Source of the DNA: CAVTRI01 sp963737075
GTDB lineage: Bacteria > Actinomycetota > Acidimicrobiia > Acidimicrobiales > Palsa-688
DNA length: 64,000 nucleotides
Direction: 5' to 3'
NCBI GenBank assembly: GCA_963737075.1
Contig: CAVTRI010000002.1
Span: 1,364,001 to 1,428,000, forward strand
The notes below the pieces were generated by a model. It was given only the letters and a program-made list of their open reading frames with translations, was not told the DNA's origin and searched no databases. Both the position numbers and the translations under genes were made by a program. This document shows positions 1 to 8,098 of this stretch, piece by piece. Every line of letters begins with the position of its first letter. Position 1 is the first letter of the stretch.

Positions 1-357
1 GGCGTGGGCGTAGCGACCCGCAGCGTTGCACTGCCATACCTCGACCAGTTGTCCCACGATCGGCCGGCCGTCGTCCCCGACCAGCCGGCCAACGACGGTG
101 CTCCTTTCTCCCAGAGGTTCTCCATCGTGCTGGCGGGTGAGGTCCGCGTCTGCGGCCGACACGAGACCCTCACCGAAGACCGGACCGTCCAGCGGGCGCA
201 GCTCATCGGGCAGCCAGACCAGCGCCTGCTTGGGCGCCCGAAGCGCAGACGAGCGGTACCCGGGCTCATCGTATGGAGGGTCCAACGCCCAGCCCGGCTT
301 GCTAGCCACCGCGCGGGAGCGTACGCGATCGGCCCGGACCGGCGTCGGACGCGCCAT
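1..357 (-). CDS. pcaH: Protocatechuate 3,4-dioxygenase beta subunit, N-terminal part (cut by window edge)
   Basis: This is the N-terminal ~119 residues of an intradiol ring-cleavage dioxygenase; the rest lies beyond base 1. The translated minus strand shows the PcaH signatures YRSSALRAPKQ, GPVFGEG, LTRQHDGEPLGER and VEVWQCNAAGRYAHA; the Tyr of GRY is in the family an active-site Fe(III) ligand. The enzyme opens protocatechuate to 3-carboxy-cis,cis-muconate in the beta-ketoadipate pathway, together with a PcaG alpha subunit expected downstream, outside the window. The ATG at 357 overlaps the divergent transporter start; a GTG at 309 would leave a more normal intergenic gap and is an equally good start. 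The catalytic His ligands are not visible, so activity cannot be judged. Confidence 0.85.
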   Translation of the reverse strand, partial: MARPTPVRADRVRSRAVASKPGWALDPPYDEPGYRSSALRAPKQALVWLPDELRPLDGPVFGEGLVSAADADLTRQHDGEPLGERSTVVGRLVGDDGRPIVGQLVEVWQCNAAGRYAHA

Positions 358-2437
358 GCTTGGAAGCATGGCGGCCACCGCTCGTCCAGTCCCGGCGCCT
401 CCCGAGGTCGGTTCCCGGCGCTTGTGGCTGATCCTGACCGCCCTGTTGCTAGGCATGCTGCTCGCCGCGCTCGACCAGACAATCGTGGCCACCGCGCTGC
501 CGACGATCGTCGGCGACCTGGGCGGACTCAACCACTACTCCTGGGTCGTCACGTCCTACCTGCTGGCCTCGACCGCCTCCACCCCGTTGTGGGGGAAGCT
601 CGGCGACCTCTACGGGCGCAAAAACTTCTTCCTCGCTTCGATCGTCATCTTCCTCGTCGGCTCCGCGCTGTCAGGGCTGAGCTCGTCGATGAACATGCTG
701 ATCGCGTTCCGGGCGTTGCAAGGCCTCGGCGGCGGCGGTCTCATGGTGGGCGCCCAGGCGATCATCGGCGATGTCGTCCCCCCGCGGGAGCGGGGCCGCT
801 ACCAGGGGATGTTCGGGGCGGTCTTCGGCGTGACCAGCGTGATCGGCCCGCTCATTGGGGGGTTCTTCGTCGACAACCTCTCGTGGCACTGGGTCTTCTA
901 CATCAACCTGCCCTTCGGTGCCGTGGCCCTGGTGGCCGCCGTCTACGCCTTGCCGACCAGCCCGGAACGCGTCAAGCACCGCATCGACTACGCGGGCACG
1001 GCGCTGATCGCAGGCGTGGCGGTGGCACTCGTGCTGTTCACGACCTGGGGCGGGACCACGTATGCGTGGGGATCGGGACCCGAGATCTTCCTGCTGGTGC
1101 TGGCTGCCATCCTCCTGCTCGCGTTTGTGTGGGTGGAGCAGCGCGCCGAGGAGCCGGTGATCCCGCTGCGGCTGTTTCGCAACCGGGTGTTCTCGTCGGC
1201 GTCGGCGATCGGATTCGTGATCGGCTTCGCCATGTTCGGGGCGATCACGTATCTGCCGCAGTTCATCCAGCTGGTGAAGGGAGTGAGCCCCACCACGTCG
1301 GGGGTGCGGCTCTTGCCGATGATGGCCGGCCTGCTGCTGGCCTCGATCGGTTCAGGCCAGCTCATTTCGCGCTGGGGCCGGTACAAGGTGTTCCCGGTCA
1401 CCGGCACCGCGATCACTGCCTTCGGGTTGTTCCTGCTGTCGAATCTCGGTGTGTCGACCAGCACGGCGGTGACGTCGCTGTACATGTTCGTGTTTGGCTT
1501 CGGGTTGGGCCTGGTCATGCAGGTGCTGGTGATCGCGGTACAGAACGCGGTCGAGTATCGCGACCTCGGGTCGGCGACATCGGGGGCGACGTTTTTCCGG
1601 CAGATAGGTGGCAGCTTCGGGGTGGCGGTGTTCGGGGCCATTTTCACCAATCAGTTGCGTCACAACCTTGAGCACTATCTCGGGCCCAACTTCCCGCCGG
1701 CGCTGGTGCGATCCGCCAGTCCGACGGTGGTGGCGCACTTGCCGGCCGAGTTGCACAGCGGCTTCATCCACGCGTACGCCGACAGCCTGAGCACGGTGTT
1801 CCTGGTTGCGGTGCCGATCGCGGCCGTCGCGTTCGGGCTGACGTGGCTGTTGCCCGAGGTCCCACTGCGACCGATGAATACGGCGGTCGACCTCGGCGAA
1901 ACGTACGCCGCTCCCACTGAGCGCACGTCGGTGCAGGAGATCGAGCGGGCGCTGGTGGTGCTGGCCAGCCGCGAGGGCCGCCAGCAGCTGTACACGAAGC
2001 TGGCGGCTCGGGCGGGGCTCGACCTCCCGCCGGGCTCGTGCTGGCTGCTGTACCGGTTGGAGGGGCATCCAGACCTGACGGTGGGCGCGCTGGCCGAACG
2101 GGTACGGGCGGCTCCCGCGGATCTGCTGCCGTTTTTCGAGCGGGCGGAGGCGGAGAGGCTGCTGCGGCGGGCGGATTCGGCTTCCGATCCGTCGGTCGTT
2201 GCTGCCGATAGGGCGGTTGCCGGCCGCCGGTACGTCCTCACAGATAGCGGGCGGGCGGCGTTGGACCGCCTGCTGGCCGCCCGTCGGGAGGGCCTCAGCG
2301 AACTGCTCCGCGACTACTCGCCGGAGCAGCACGCCGAGCTAGCCGACCTGCTGACCCGGCTGGCGCGCACCCTGCTCACGACCGACGACGACGGCGGGCA
2401 GCTGCTTGAGCGGCAGCGGGCGGCGGTGGACCTTTGA
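356..2437 (+). CDS. DHA2-type MFS exporter with C-terminal MarR-like winged-helix domain
   Basis: A 693-residue major facilitator of the 14-helix EmrB/QacA (DHA2) type, expected to export drugs or aromatic compounds with proton antiport. Residues ~40-56 contain the DHA2 motif LDQTIVATALPTIVGDL, and ~79-90 the loop motif GKLGDLYGRKN; hydrophobic helices continue to about residue 505. Residues ~525-690 are not membrane sequence. They read as a MarR/PadR-like winged helix (SCWLLYRLEGHPDLTVGALAERV, then VLTDSGRAALDRLL, a typical wing and following helix). ATG at 356 or 368 are both possible; upstream in-frame codons to base 26 belong to the divergent pcaH. Possible roles are efflux of toxic catabolic intermediates or regulation through the fused domain; neither is shown by the sequence alone. 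Confidence 0.88.
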   Translation: MLGSMAATARPVPAPPEVGSRRLWLILTALLLGMLLAALDQTIVATALPTIVGDLGGLNHYSWVVTSYLLASTASTPLWGKLGDLYGRKNFFLASIVIFLVGSALSGLSSSMNMLIAFRALQGLGGGGLMVGAQAIIGDVVPPRERGRYQGMFGAVFGVTSVIGPLIGGFFVDNLSWHWVFYINLPFGAVALVAAVYALPTSPERVKHRIDYAGTALIAGVAVALVLFTTWGGTTYAWGSGPEIFLLVLAAILLLAFVWVEQRAEEPVIPLRLFRNRVFSSASAIGFVIGFAMFGAITYLPQFIQLVKGVSPTTSGVRLLPMMAGLLLASIGSGQLISRWGRYKVFPVTGTAITAFGLFLLSNLGVSTSTAVTSLYMFVFGFGLGLVMQVLVIAVQNAVEYRDLGSATSGATFFRQIGGSFGVAVFGAIFTNQLRHNLEHYLGPNFPPALVRSASPTVVAHLPAELHSGFIHAYADSLSTVFLVAVPIAAVAFGLTWLLPEVPLRPMNTAVDLGETYAAPTERTSVQEIERALVVLASREGRQQLYTKLAARAGLDLPPGSCWLLYRLEGHPDLTVGALAERVRAAPADLLPFFERAEAERLLRRADSASDPSVVAADRAVAGRRYVLTDSGRAALDRLLAARREGLSELLRDYSPEQHAELADLLTRLARTLLTTDDDGGQLLERQRAAVDL

Positions 2438-2587
2438 GTCGTCTGCGGCGGTCGTCGCGTGAGTCGTCTGCGGCGGTCGTCGCGTGAGTCGTCTGCGGCG
2501 GTCGTCGCTTTGAGTCGTCTGCGGTTGAGTTGTTCGTGGCGGTTGTCTGTGAGTCGTCTGCGATTGAGTTGTTCGCGGCGGTTGACG
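2435..2587. repeat. Degenerate tandem repeats downstream of the MFS gene
   Basis: Starting on the MFS stop codon, a 25-bp unit (gagtcgtctgcggcggtcg plus a short tail) occurs three times. It is followed by two copies of a related longer unit of about 39 bp that adds a gttgagttgttcg.ggcggttg segment. The small open frame across it is Ser/Arg-rich low complexity and I do not treat it as a gene. The array runs directly into the large palindrome at 2588. Confidence 0.8.
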
Positions 2588-2699
2588 AACTTCTACGAGT
2601 TGTTTGCCCCGGCCGCCGAACTTCTACGAGTAGTCGCGCGTATACGCGCGACTACCCGTAGAAGTTCCCGGCTCGGTGCCAACAACTCGAAAGAGTTCG
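2588..2699. repeat. 112-bp nested four-arm palindrome, copy 1
   Basis: Outer arms gaacttctacgagttgttt (2588-2606) and caacaactcgaaagagttc (2680-2698) pair with few mismatches. They enclose an inner palindrome, gaacttctacgagtagtcgc continuing to 2640, a central TATA (2641-2644), and its complement to 2667. A second copy with the same 112-bp span and the same arm order lies at 41223-41334. It sits between two convergent genes, so a bidirectional terminator is possible; a REP/MITE-like mobile repeat is the alternative. Confidence 0.8.
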
Positions 2700-2782
2700 C
2701 TATCTCCCGCGACAAGCAGTCGGCCGCGGCGGCATGAGCTATGTGCCGCCACGACCTATCTGCCGCCAGCAGCCCGCCGTGA

Positions 2783-4258
2783 TTACCGGGGGCCGTCGCC
2801 GAAGATGATGCGGCCAGCCGCCACGGTCATCCACACCGGCGGCAGCTGGGCCAGCTGACCCCATTCGGCGTCGAGAACGACCAGGTCCACGCGTGCGCCC
2901 GGCTCGAGGCGCGCCGTATGAGCCGGGCGGTCGGGGGGCGTGGCGTACATGGCGACCGCAGCCGCGGGGCTGATCGCTTCCTCGGGTCCGAACGGCACGC
3001 CCGCGGCGGTGCGACGCCGCACGGCCGCCGCAACCGTCCGCCACGGGTCGGGGTCGCCATACGGCGCGTCGGACGACAGCGCGACTGGAACCCCCGCTGT
3101 CTGCAGGCTGGCCAGGCGGTGCAACGCCGGCAGCTCCGCAGGAGCGTGCTGCGCCAGGTAGCGATCCCCCCGCGTGGCGACCAGCCCCGGCTGCACGACG
3201 GCGGTGGCGCCGGACGCCGCCAGCAGCGGCAGCACGTCGTACGGCACGCACGAGGCGTGTTCCACCCGGTCGCCGCCGCGCAGCCCCGCGGCCAGGGCCA
3301 ACACCAGCGGGGCGGCGTCGACGCAGTGGACCGCGACCGTGCGTCCCGCGGCGTGGGCGGTGTCGATCCTCGCCGACAACTCGTCGAGGGACGGGAGCTC
3401 CGCGTCGTCGAGGAGGATCTTCACCGGCCCGAGGTCCACGTCCTGCGGCGCGAGCGAACGAGCGGCGGCGGTCATGGCCGTGAGGCGCTGTGGGAGCGCT
3501 GCCGCGGCGAGGGCAGCCAGCTCGGCGGGGCCGTTGTGGGCGCCGGCGTCGGTCACCGCGGTGACGCCGCGGGAAGCCAGATAACGGCCGACAGCGGCCA
3601 GATCAGGATCCGAACCCGGGAGCTGGGAACGCAGCCAGCCGTCCGCCCGCCACAGCCGCCCCGTCGGCTCGCCCGCGCCGTCACACTCGACACCGTCGGG
3701 CCAGGAGGCCGGGCTGGAGTGCAGCACGCATGCCAGACCGGCGGAATCGAGGACCCAGAGCCGGCCGGTCCGGTCCTGCACTCGCACAGGGCCAGCCCCC
3801 GCGATGTCGAGCGCGGCGCGATCGAGCGGGCCGCTCACGTCGACGTCGTAGCCGATGCCGCGCAGCCAGCCGTGCGGCCGTCGCTCGCGGGCAGCCCGCA
3901 GCGCCGGAACGAGCCCGCCCGACGCCCCCAGCGCGTCCGGGTCCAGCGCCACCGACTCCCACGCGGCGGCCAGGGCGAGCAGGTGGATGTGGTGGTCGAC
4001 GAGCCCCGGCAGGACCGGCCGCCCGTCCAGATCAATGACGACGGCGGCGGGAGCGGGCCCCGAGGTATCGGGCGGAGAGAGCCCGAGGGCGCCAGGAGGC
4101 CCCGCCGCGCCCGGAGACGGCCCCGCGGCGCCGAGAGCGGCGCCGGGAGCGGGCCCAGACGCGCCCGGAGAGGGCGACGTGAGCACGTCTCCGGTCACGA
4201 AGAGGTCCCGGACGACTCCGGGCGCAACCTGGCCGCGCCGCAGCCACAACCCGGTCAT
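2783..4258 (-). CDS. Amidohydrolase family protein (YtcJ-like)
   Basis: A 491-residue metal-dependent hydrolase of the amidohydrolase_3 group, which acts on amide, imidate or related C-N/C-O bonds; the substrate is not predictable. Evidence: the beta-sandwich entry VIDLDGRPVLPGLVDHHIHLL with the metal-binding HHIH at residues 89-92, the EHAS segment, and the late catalytic-type Asp in LSSDAPYGDPDPW. Residues 28-71 are an unusual Gly/Pro/Ala/Ser-rich insertion between the first strands of the N-terminal domain (repeated PSPGA/GPAPGA units) that normal homologues lack. Its ATG overlaps the TGA of the upstream CoA-transferase (ATGA), so the two are translated together. It may hydrolyse a precursor feeding the acyl-CoA pathway; this is inference. 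Confidence 0.85.
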   Translation of the reverse strand: MTGLWLRRGQVAPGVVRDLFVTGDVLTSPSPGASGPAPGAALGAAGPSPGAAGPPGALGLSPPDTSGPAPAAVVIDLDGRPVLPGLVDHHIHLLALAAAWESVALDPDALGASGGLVPALRAARERRPHGWLRGIGYDVDVSGPLDRAALDIAGAGPVRVQDRTGRLWVLDSAGLACVLHSSPASWPDGVECDGAGEPTGRLWRADGWLRSQLPGSDPDLAAVGRYLASRGVTAVTDAGAHNGPAELAALAAAALPQRLTAMTAAARSLAPQDVDLGPVKILLDDAELPSLDELSARIDTAHAAGRTVAVHCVDAAPLVLALAAGLRGGDRVEHASCVPYDVLPLLAASGATAVVQPGLVATRGDRYLAQHAPAELPALHRLASLQTAGVPVALSSDAPYGDPDPWRTVAAAVRRRTAAGVPFGPEEAISPAAAVAMYATPPDRPAHTARLEPGARVDLVVLDAEWGQLAQLPPVWMTVAAGRIIFGDGPR

Positions 4259-5490
4259 GAGCCGGGCGGGGAGCCGCGATCAGGGCGGCGACGACAGACC
4301 ACGGACTCGAAGACCGCCGACGTGTCGGCACCGAGCGGACGGGCCACGCCACCCGGACGTCGCCCCACGGGCCGGCTGAGCGAGACGCCATCGAGCCGCC
4401 AACCATCGTGCTCGCAGACAGCAGCCACGGCCGGCCCGGGCGAGGGAGCCACCGCCGCCGCGGCCGCCGCCAGCGGCACGTCGGCGAACCATCGGCCGCC
4501 CGCGGCCAGCGCCGTCCGTGCCGTGTCGGCGGCGAACAACCCGCACATCGGATCCGCCACCGCGTCGCCGGCGAAACGGGGCTCGCCGTCCCCCGGATGC
4601 CACGCCACAAGACCGGCGGCGGCCGCGGCGTCGTCACCGAAACCTACCCGCCTGCTCTCCCAGCCGTAGCCGGTGACCGCCACCCACACCTTGTCCGATG
4701 ACGCCGACAAGATCGCGAACGGATCAATGCCCAACTGCTCCATGGCCCGCGCCCGGGACGACGTCACGATGACGTCAGCCGCCTCCAGGAGCCGCACGAG
4801 GTCACCACGCCCCGACGGGGTGCCCAGGTTGACCGCGACGGTGTCCTGCCCTGCGAGGAGCAAGTCCCTCCACGCGGCCGGTGCCCGGCGGGTACCGTCC
4901 GGACGTCGCGGATCCTCCACCTTGACGACCCGCGCGCCGAGCCGGCCGAGCAGGTGGGCGCACAGCGGGCCCGCCCACAAGGCGGCGAGCGTGACGACCA
5001 ACGGATGTGAGGGCGCGACCGCGCCAGTCCGAGGTTCGCCCGAGATACGAACGGGCGCGATCGGCCCTTCCGAGCCCACCACCGAGCACGCCACACCGAG
5101 CAACGACGCGGTCTCTTCCAGCACCGAGCCGGGAAGTCCCCGAACCGCGCCCGCCACGGCGGCCCACACGTCATCAGATGCGGGGATCGGTGCCCCCAGC
5201 AGCGCCGGCAGGACGGCGACGTCCGATGGTCGCGGCAGGGCGAGGGCCACCCAGCCGTCCGACGAGCGCAGCAGCCGCGTCGAACCGCCACAACTCACCC
5301 GCCCGCCCCGGTGCAGGCCCAGCATCGCCGCCCGCTCGGTCAGAACTCCGGCATCCAACCCGAACGGCCTCGCCAGCCCGTCGGCCACCACCGCCGCCGG
5401 CGACAAGGGCGTGAGTGGCGGGCCGTCAGGATCGCCGGTCAGCCACGTCGCCCCGCACGACGCCCAACGTCGCTGGGCGTCCTCGATCAT
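4255..5490 (-). CDS. Family III (CaiB/BaiF) CoA-transferase, permuted domain order
   Basis: A 411-residue class III CoA-transferase. The family's usual N-terminal signature (here VVTLAALWAGPLCAHLLGRL followed by GARVVKVEDPRRPDG) appears only at residues ~164-198. The sequence before it (LLRSSDGWVALALPRPSD) resembles the small C-terminal domain of normal members, so the polypeptide looks circularly permuted. The probable catalytic Asp is in VADPMCGLFAA. ATG 5490 is chosen because codons upstream belong to the divergent crotonase. A TACAAT box lies 9 nt before the ATG. It overlaps the amidohydrolase by four bases. Expected role: moving CoA between organic acids in a catabolic route. Confidence 0.8.
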   Translation of the reverse strand: MIEDAQRRWASCGATWLTGDPDGPPLTPLSPAAVVADGLARPFGLDAGVLTERAAMLGLHRGGRVSCGGSTRLLRSSDGWVALALPRPSDVAVLPALLGAPIPASDDVWAAVAGAVRGLPGSVLEETASLLGVACSVVGSEGPIAPVRISGEPRTGAVAPSHPLVVTLAALWAGPLCAHLLGRLGARVVKVEDPRRPDGTRRAPAAWRDLLLAGQDTVAVNLGTPSGRGDLVRLLEAADVIVTSSRARAMEQLGIDPFAILSASSDKVWVAVTGYGWESRRVGFGDDAAAAAGLVAWHPGDGEPRFAGDAVADPMCGLFAADTARTALAAGGRWFADVPLAAAAAAVAPSPGPAVAAVCEHDGWRLDGVSLSRPVGRRPGGVARPLGADTSAVFESVVCRRRPDRGSPPGS

Positions 5491-5499
5491 GGACCGGCC

Positions 5500-5505
5500 A
5501 TTGTA
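5500..5505 (-). promoter_or_regulatory. Probable -10 box of the CoA-transferase gene
   Basis: On the minus strand TACAAT lies 9 nt before the ATG at 5490, inside a 27-bp divergent intergenic gap. With so little room the transcript would be leaderless or nearly so. Similar boxes precede the starts at 11398 and 49112. Confidence 0.4.
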
Positions 5506-5517
5506 TCGTTGGGCTCG

Positions 5518-6552
5518 GTGCAGATAACCGGCCGTGAGCTGCTCGAAGCTGCCGGCCCCGGGGATCTGGCCGAGACGGTGTCGGTGCTGGCCACCGGAGA
5601 AGCGTTGGTCGTGACGGCCGCTCGCGGCCTGGCACCGGCCGCCGCGAAAGCTGCCGCCCAACGCCTGGCCCACCTGCCGGCGCCCACCGTGCTGCTCGGC
5701 GAGCCAGGCGTGACACCAGAACCGTTGGTCGCCGCGGCAGACGTCTGCTTGACAGAGGAGCCCGACCCGCCACGGCCGTGGGTGGCCGCCGATCCCGAAG
5801 ACCTCGAGGAGGGGGTGGAGGCGCAGCCTGAGCCCAGCCTGGCGCTGGTGTCGGTGCTGCGAGCGTCTGTCGGCCTGTCGATCCCCGATGCGATCGCGGT
5901 GGAGTCGGCGGCGTACGCGGCGCTGCTGGGTTCGTACGGGTTTCACGACTGGCTGGCCAAGCGCGGCGCCGCTCGGCCCAAGCCACACGTTCGGCCGCCG
6001 GTCGCCATCGAGCGTGAAGGGTCGCGGCTTCGCATCTGGCTCGACCGGCCCGAGGCCCGCAATGCCGTCGACCAGGGCGTGCGCGACGATCTGGTCGCCG
6101 CCCTAAGGCTGGCCGAGCTCGAGCCGGGCATGCAGGTCGAGCTGCGCGGCCGCGGTCTGTGCTTCTCGTCGGGCGGGGATCTCCAGGAGTTCGGCACCGT
6201 CGGCGACCCAGGGGTGGCGCACGCGGTGCGGCTCACGCGTCACCCGGGTTCAGCTCTGGCCGCCGTGGCCGACCGGGCGGTGTGCTACCTGCACGGTCCG
6301 TGCGTCGGGGCGGGGGTGGAGGTGCCGGCCTTCGCGACGACGGTCGTGGCCGATCCGGGCACGACGTTCCGCCTGCCCGAGGTGTCGATGGGCCTGATCC
6401 CCGGTGCGGGCGGAACCTGCTCATTGGCCCGCCGGATCGGGCGCCACCGCGCCGGATGGCTGGCGCTGACCGCGGCCACGATCGACGGGCCCACCGCCGT
6501 GGCGTGGGGTCTGGTCGACCGTCTGGAGGCTGTCTCAGGAGAAAGCGGCTGA
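5518..6552 (+). CDS. Enoyl-CoA hydratase/isomerase with degenerate N-terminal crotonase half
   Basis: 344 residues. The C-terminal ~180 residues are a normal crotonase: IWLDRPEARNAVDQ, oxyanion-hole stretch RGLCFSSGGDLQEFG, GPCVGAGVEVPAF with the first catalytic-position Glu, and RLPEVSMGLIPGAGGT with the second. The first ~160 residues have no clear domain, but their end (SLALVSVLRASVGLSIP..AYAALLGSYGFHDWL) looks like the tail of another crotonase, so the protein may be a tandem with a decayed first copy. The GTG at 5518 is the first good start after the divergent gene. It should hydrate a 2-enoyl-CoA. It converges on the ligase at 6581 with a 28-bp gap. Confidence 0.75.
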   Translation: MQITGRELLEAAGPGDLAETVSVLATGEALVVTAARGLAPAAAKAAAQRLAHLPAPTVLLGEPGVTPEPLVAAADVCLTEEPDPPRPWVAADPEDLEEGVEAQPEPSLALVSVLRASVGLSIPDAIAVESAAYAALLGSYGFHDWLAKRGAARPKPHVRPPVAIEREGSRLRIWLDRPEARNAVDQGVRDDLVAALRLAELEPGMQVELRGRGLCFSSGGDLQEFGTVGDPGVAHAVRLTRHPGSALAAVADRAVCYLHGPCVGAGVEVPAFATTVVADPGTTFRLPEVSMGLIPGAGGTCSLARRIGRHRAGWLALTAATIDGPTAVAWGLVDRLEAVSGESG

Positions 6553-6580
6553 CGTCGCGCCAGATACGTCGGCGGCCGCC

Positions 6581-8087
6581 TCAGGGCTGCGCGAACTCTT
6601 TCGCCAGCTCGTCTCGCAGCACCCGGCGCAGGAGCTTGCCCGTCTCGCTAAAGGGCAGTTCGGTCCGGATCTGGATGCGCTCCGGAGTCTGCGTGGACCG
6701 CAGCCGGGAACGGGCGAACGCCTTGATCTCGTCCTCGGTAGCGGTGGCGCCTGGCTCGAGCAGTACGGCGGCGACGACCTTTTCTCCCCAGTCGACGTCG
6801 GGCACGCCGACAACTGCGGCTGCGGCCACCGCCGGGTGGTCCAGGAGGACGGCTTCGGTGTCGCCGGGCGAGAGATTTTCTCCGCCCCGAACGATGACGT
6901 CGTCCAAACGGCCGTGCACGTACAGAAACCCGCCCTCGTCCAGGTGGCCGGCGTCGCGGGTGCGGAACCACCCGTCGTCGCCGCCGGGGCGACCCAGGTA
7001 CTCGCCGGACACCTGCTCGCCGCGGACCCAGAATCTCTCCTCGTTCACCGGCCGGCAGCGGTTCGCCGAGCTCGTCGCGGATCGTCACCTCCAGCGTGGG
7101 CAGAGGCTGACCGACCGATCCGAGCCGGGCCCGAACGCTGGGGTCGTCGCTGGCGATCGCCTCCCGGTGGTCTTCGGGACCGAGGAGGGCGATCGTCGAA
7201 GAGGTCTCGGTCAGCCCGTACGCGTTCACGAAATCGGTGCCAGGCAAGGCCTTGAGGGCCCGCTCGATCACTGTCACCGGCATCGGGCCACCGCCGTATG
7301 AGAGCGACCGCAGCGACGGCAGTTCGCCGCCGCGGGCATCGAGGGCATCGAGGACCCGGTTGAGCATGGTTGGCACGACCATGGCGTGGGTGATGCCCTC
7401 GTCGCGCACCTGGGCCACCCACGCCTCTGGGTCGAAGGCCTCCATGTACACCACCCGGCGACCGCCGTAGGTCGACGACAGCACGGCGGAGATCCCTGCG
7501 ATGTGGTACGGCGGAACGCTCACGAGCGCCGCTTCCTGTTCGTCGGCGCCCGCGAACTCGACAGTTGAAAGGATGTATGACGCCAGGTTGCGGTGGCGCA
7601 ACACCGCCGCCTTGGGCTCACCGGTGGTGCCACTGGTGTACAGCAGCACCGCGATGTCGTCAGGGTCGCCGCCGAACAGATCGGCTTGCTCTCCCGCCGG
7701 ATCAGCGGCGGCGTCGAGCAGCTCGATACGTGGCACATACCGGATGCCCTCGATGGGACCGACCCGCTCGGCCATGCCCTCGCCGACCACGACGGTGGCG
7801 GGGGCGGTGCGAGTCACGATGGCCCGCAGCTGCTCGTCCGTCAGGCGGTAGTTCATGGGCACGAACGGCTTCCCGGCCAGCGCCGAGCCCCACAAGGTCA
7901 GGGGCATGGCGATCGAGTTGAGGTCGATCATCCCCACCCGCTCTCCGGGCTGGGCGGCCAGCCAGGCACCGGCCCGTTGGGCGTGGGCAGCGACATCGGC
8001 CATCGTCAGCCCGTCCTGGCGGGGGCCCAAGGCCAGCCGGTCGGGCATGCCCTCGGCGGCCATCTGCAGCAGCAATGCGAGATGCAT
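6581..8087 (-). pseudogene. Acyl-CoA ligase (AMP-binding), single frameshift near 7034
   Basis: A complete ANL-family ligase spread over two frames. ATG 8087 opens a frame with the P-loop LLYTSGTTGEPKAAVLRHRN, the A5 motif YGLTETSS and GEPLPAGERGEI; the other frame resumes with WVRGEQVSGEYLGR, GDDGWFRTRDAGHLDEGG, RLDDVIVRGGENLSPGDTEA and the A10 lysine region SETGKLLRRVL, ending at 6581. The junction reads gagattctggg where gagatttggg would join the frames, so one extra base explains the break. The intact gene would activate a carboxylic acid to acyl-CoA through an acyl-adenylate. It is 11 bp from the SDR upstream. Either a recent inactivation or a sequence error. Confidence 0.8.
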
Positions 8088-8098
8088 GGCCCGCTACG

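Noticed and set aside
4..1671. Plus-strand open frame of 555 codons at the window start
   Set aside because: It overlaps pcaH and the transporter in the wrong frame, is Arg/His-rich and has no domain.
2459..2737. 92-codon frame downstream of the MFS gene
   Set aside because: Encodes only the tandem repeat and palindrome (Ser/Arg/Leu low complexity); no homology expected.
4060..4180. Further copy of the GC-rich intragenic repeat in the amidohydrolase
   Set aside because: Same Gly/Pro/Ala composition but the DNA lacks the GGGCCCGAGCGGCCCGGCGG core, so it is kept as a separate low-complexity insertion.
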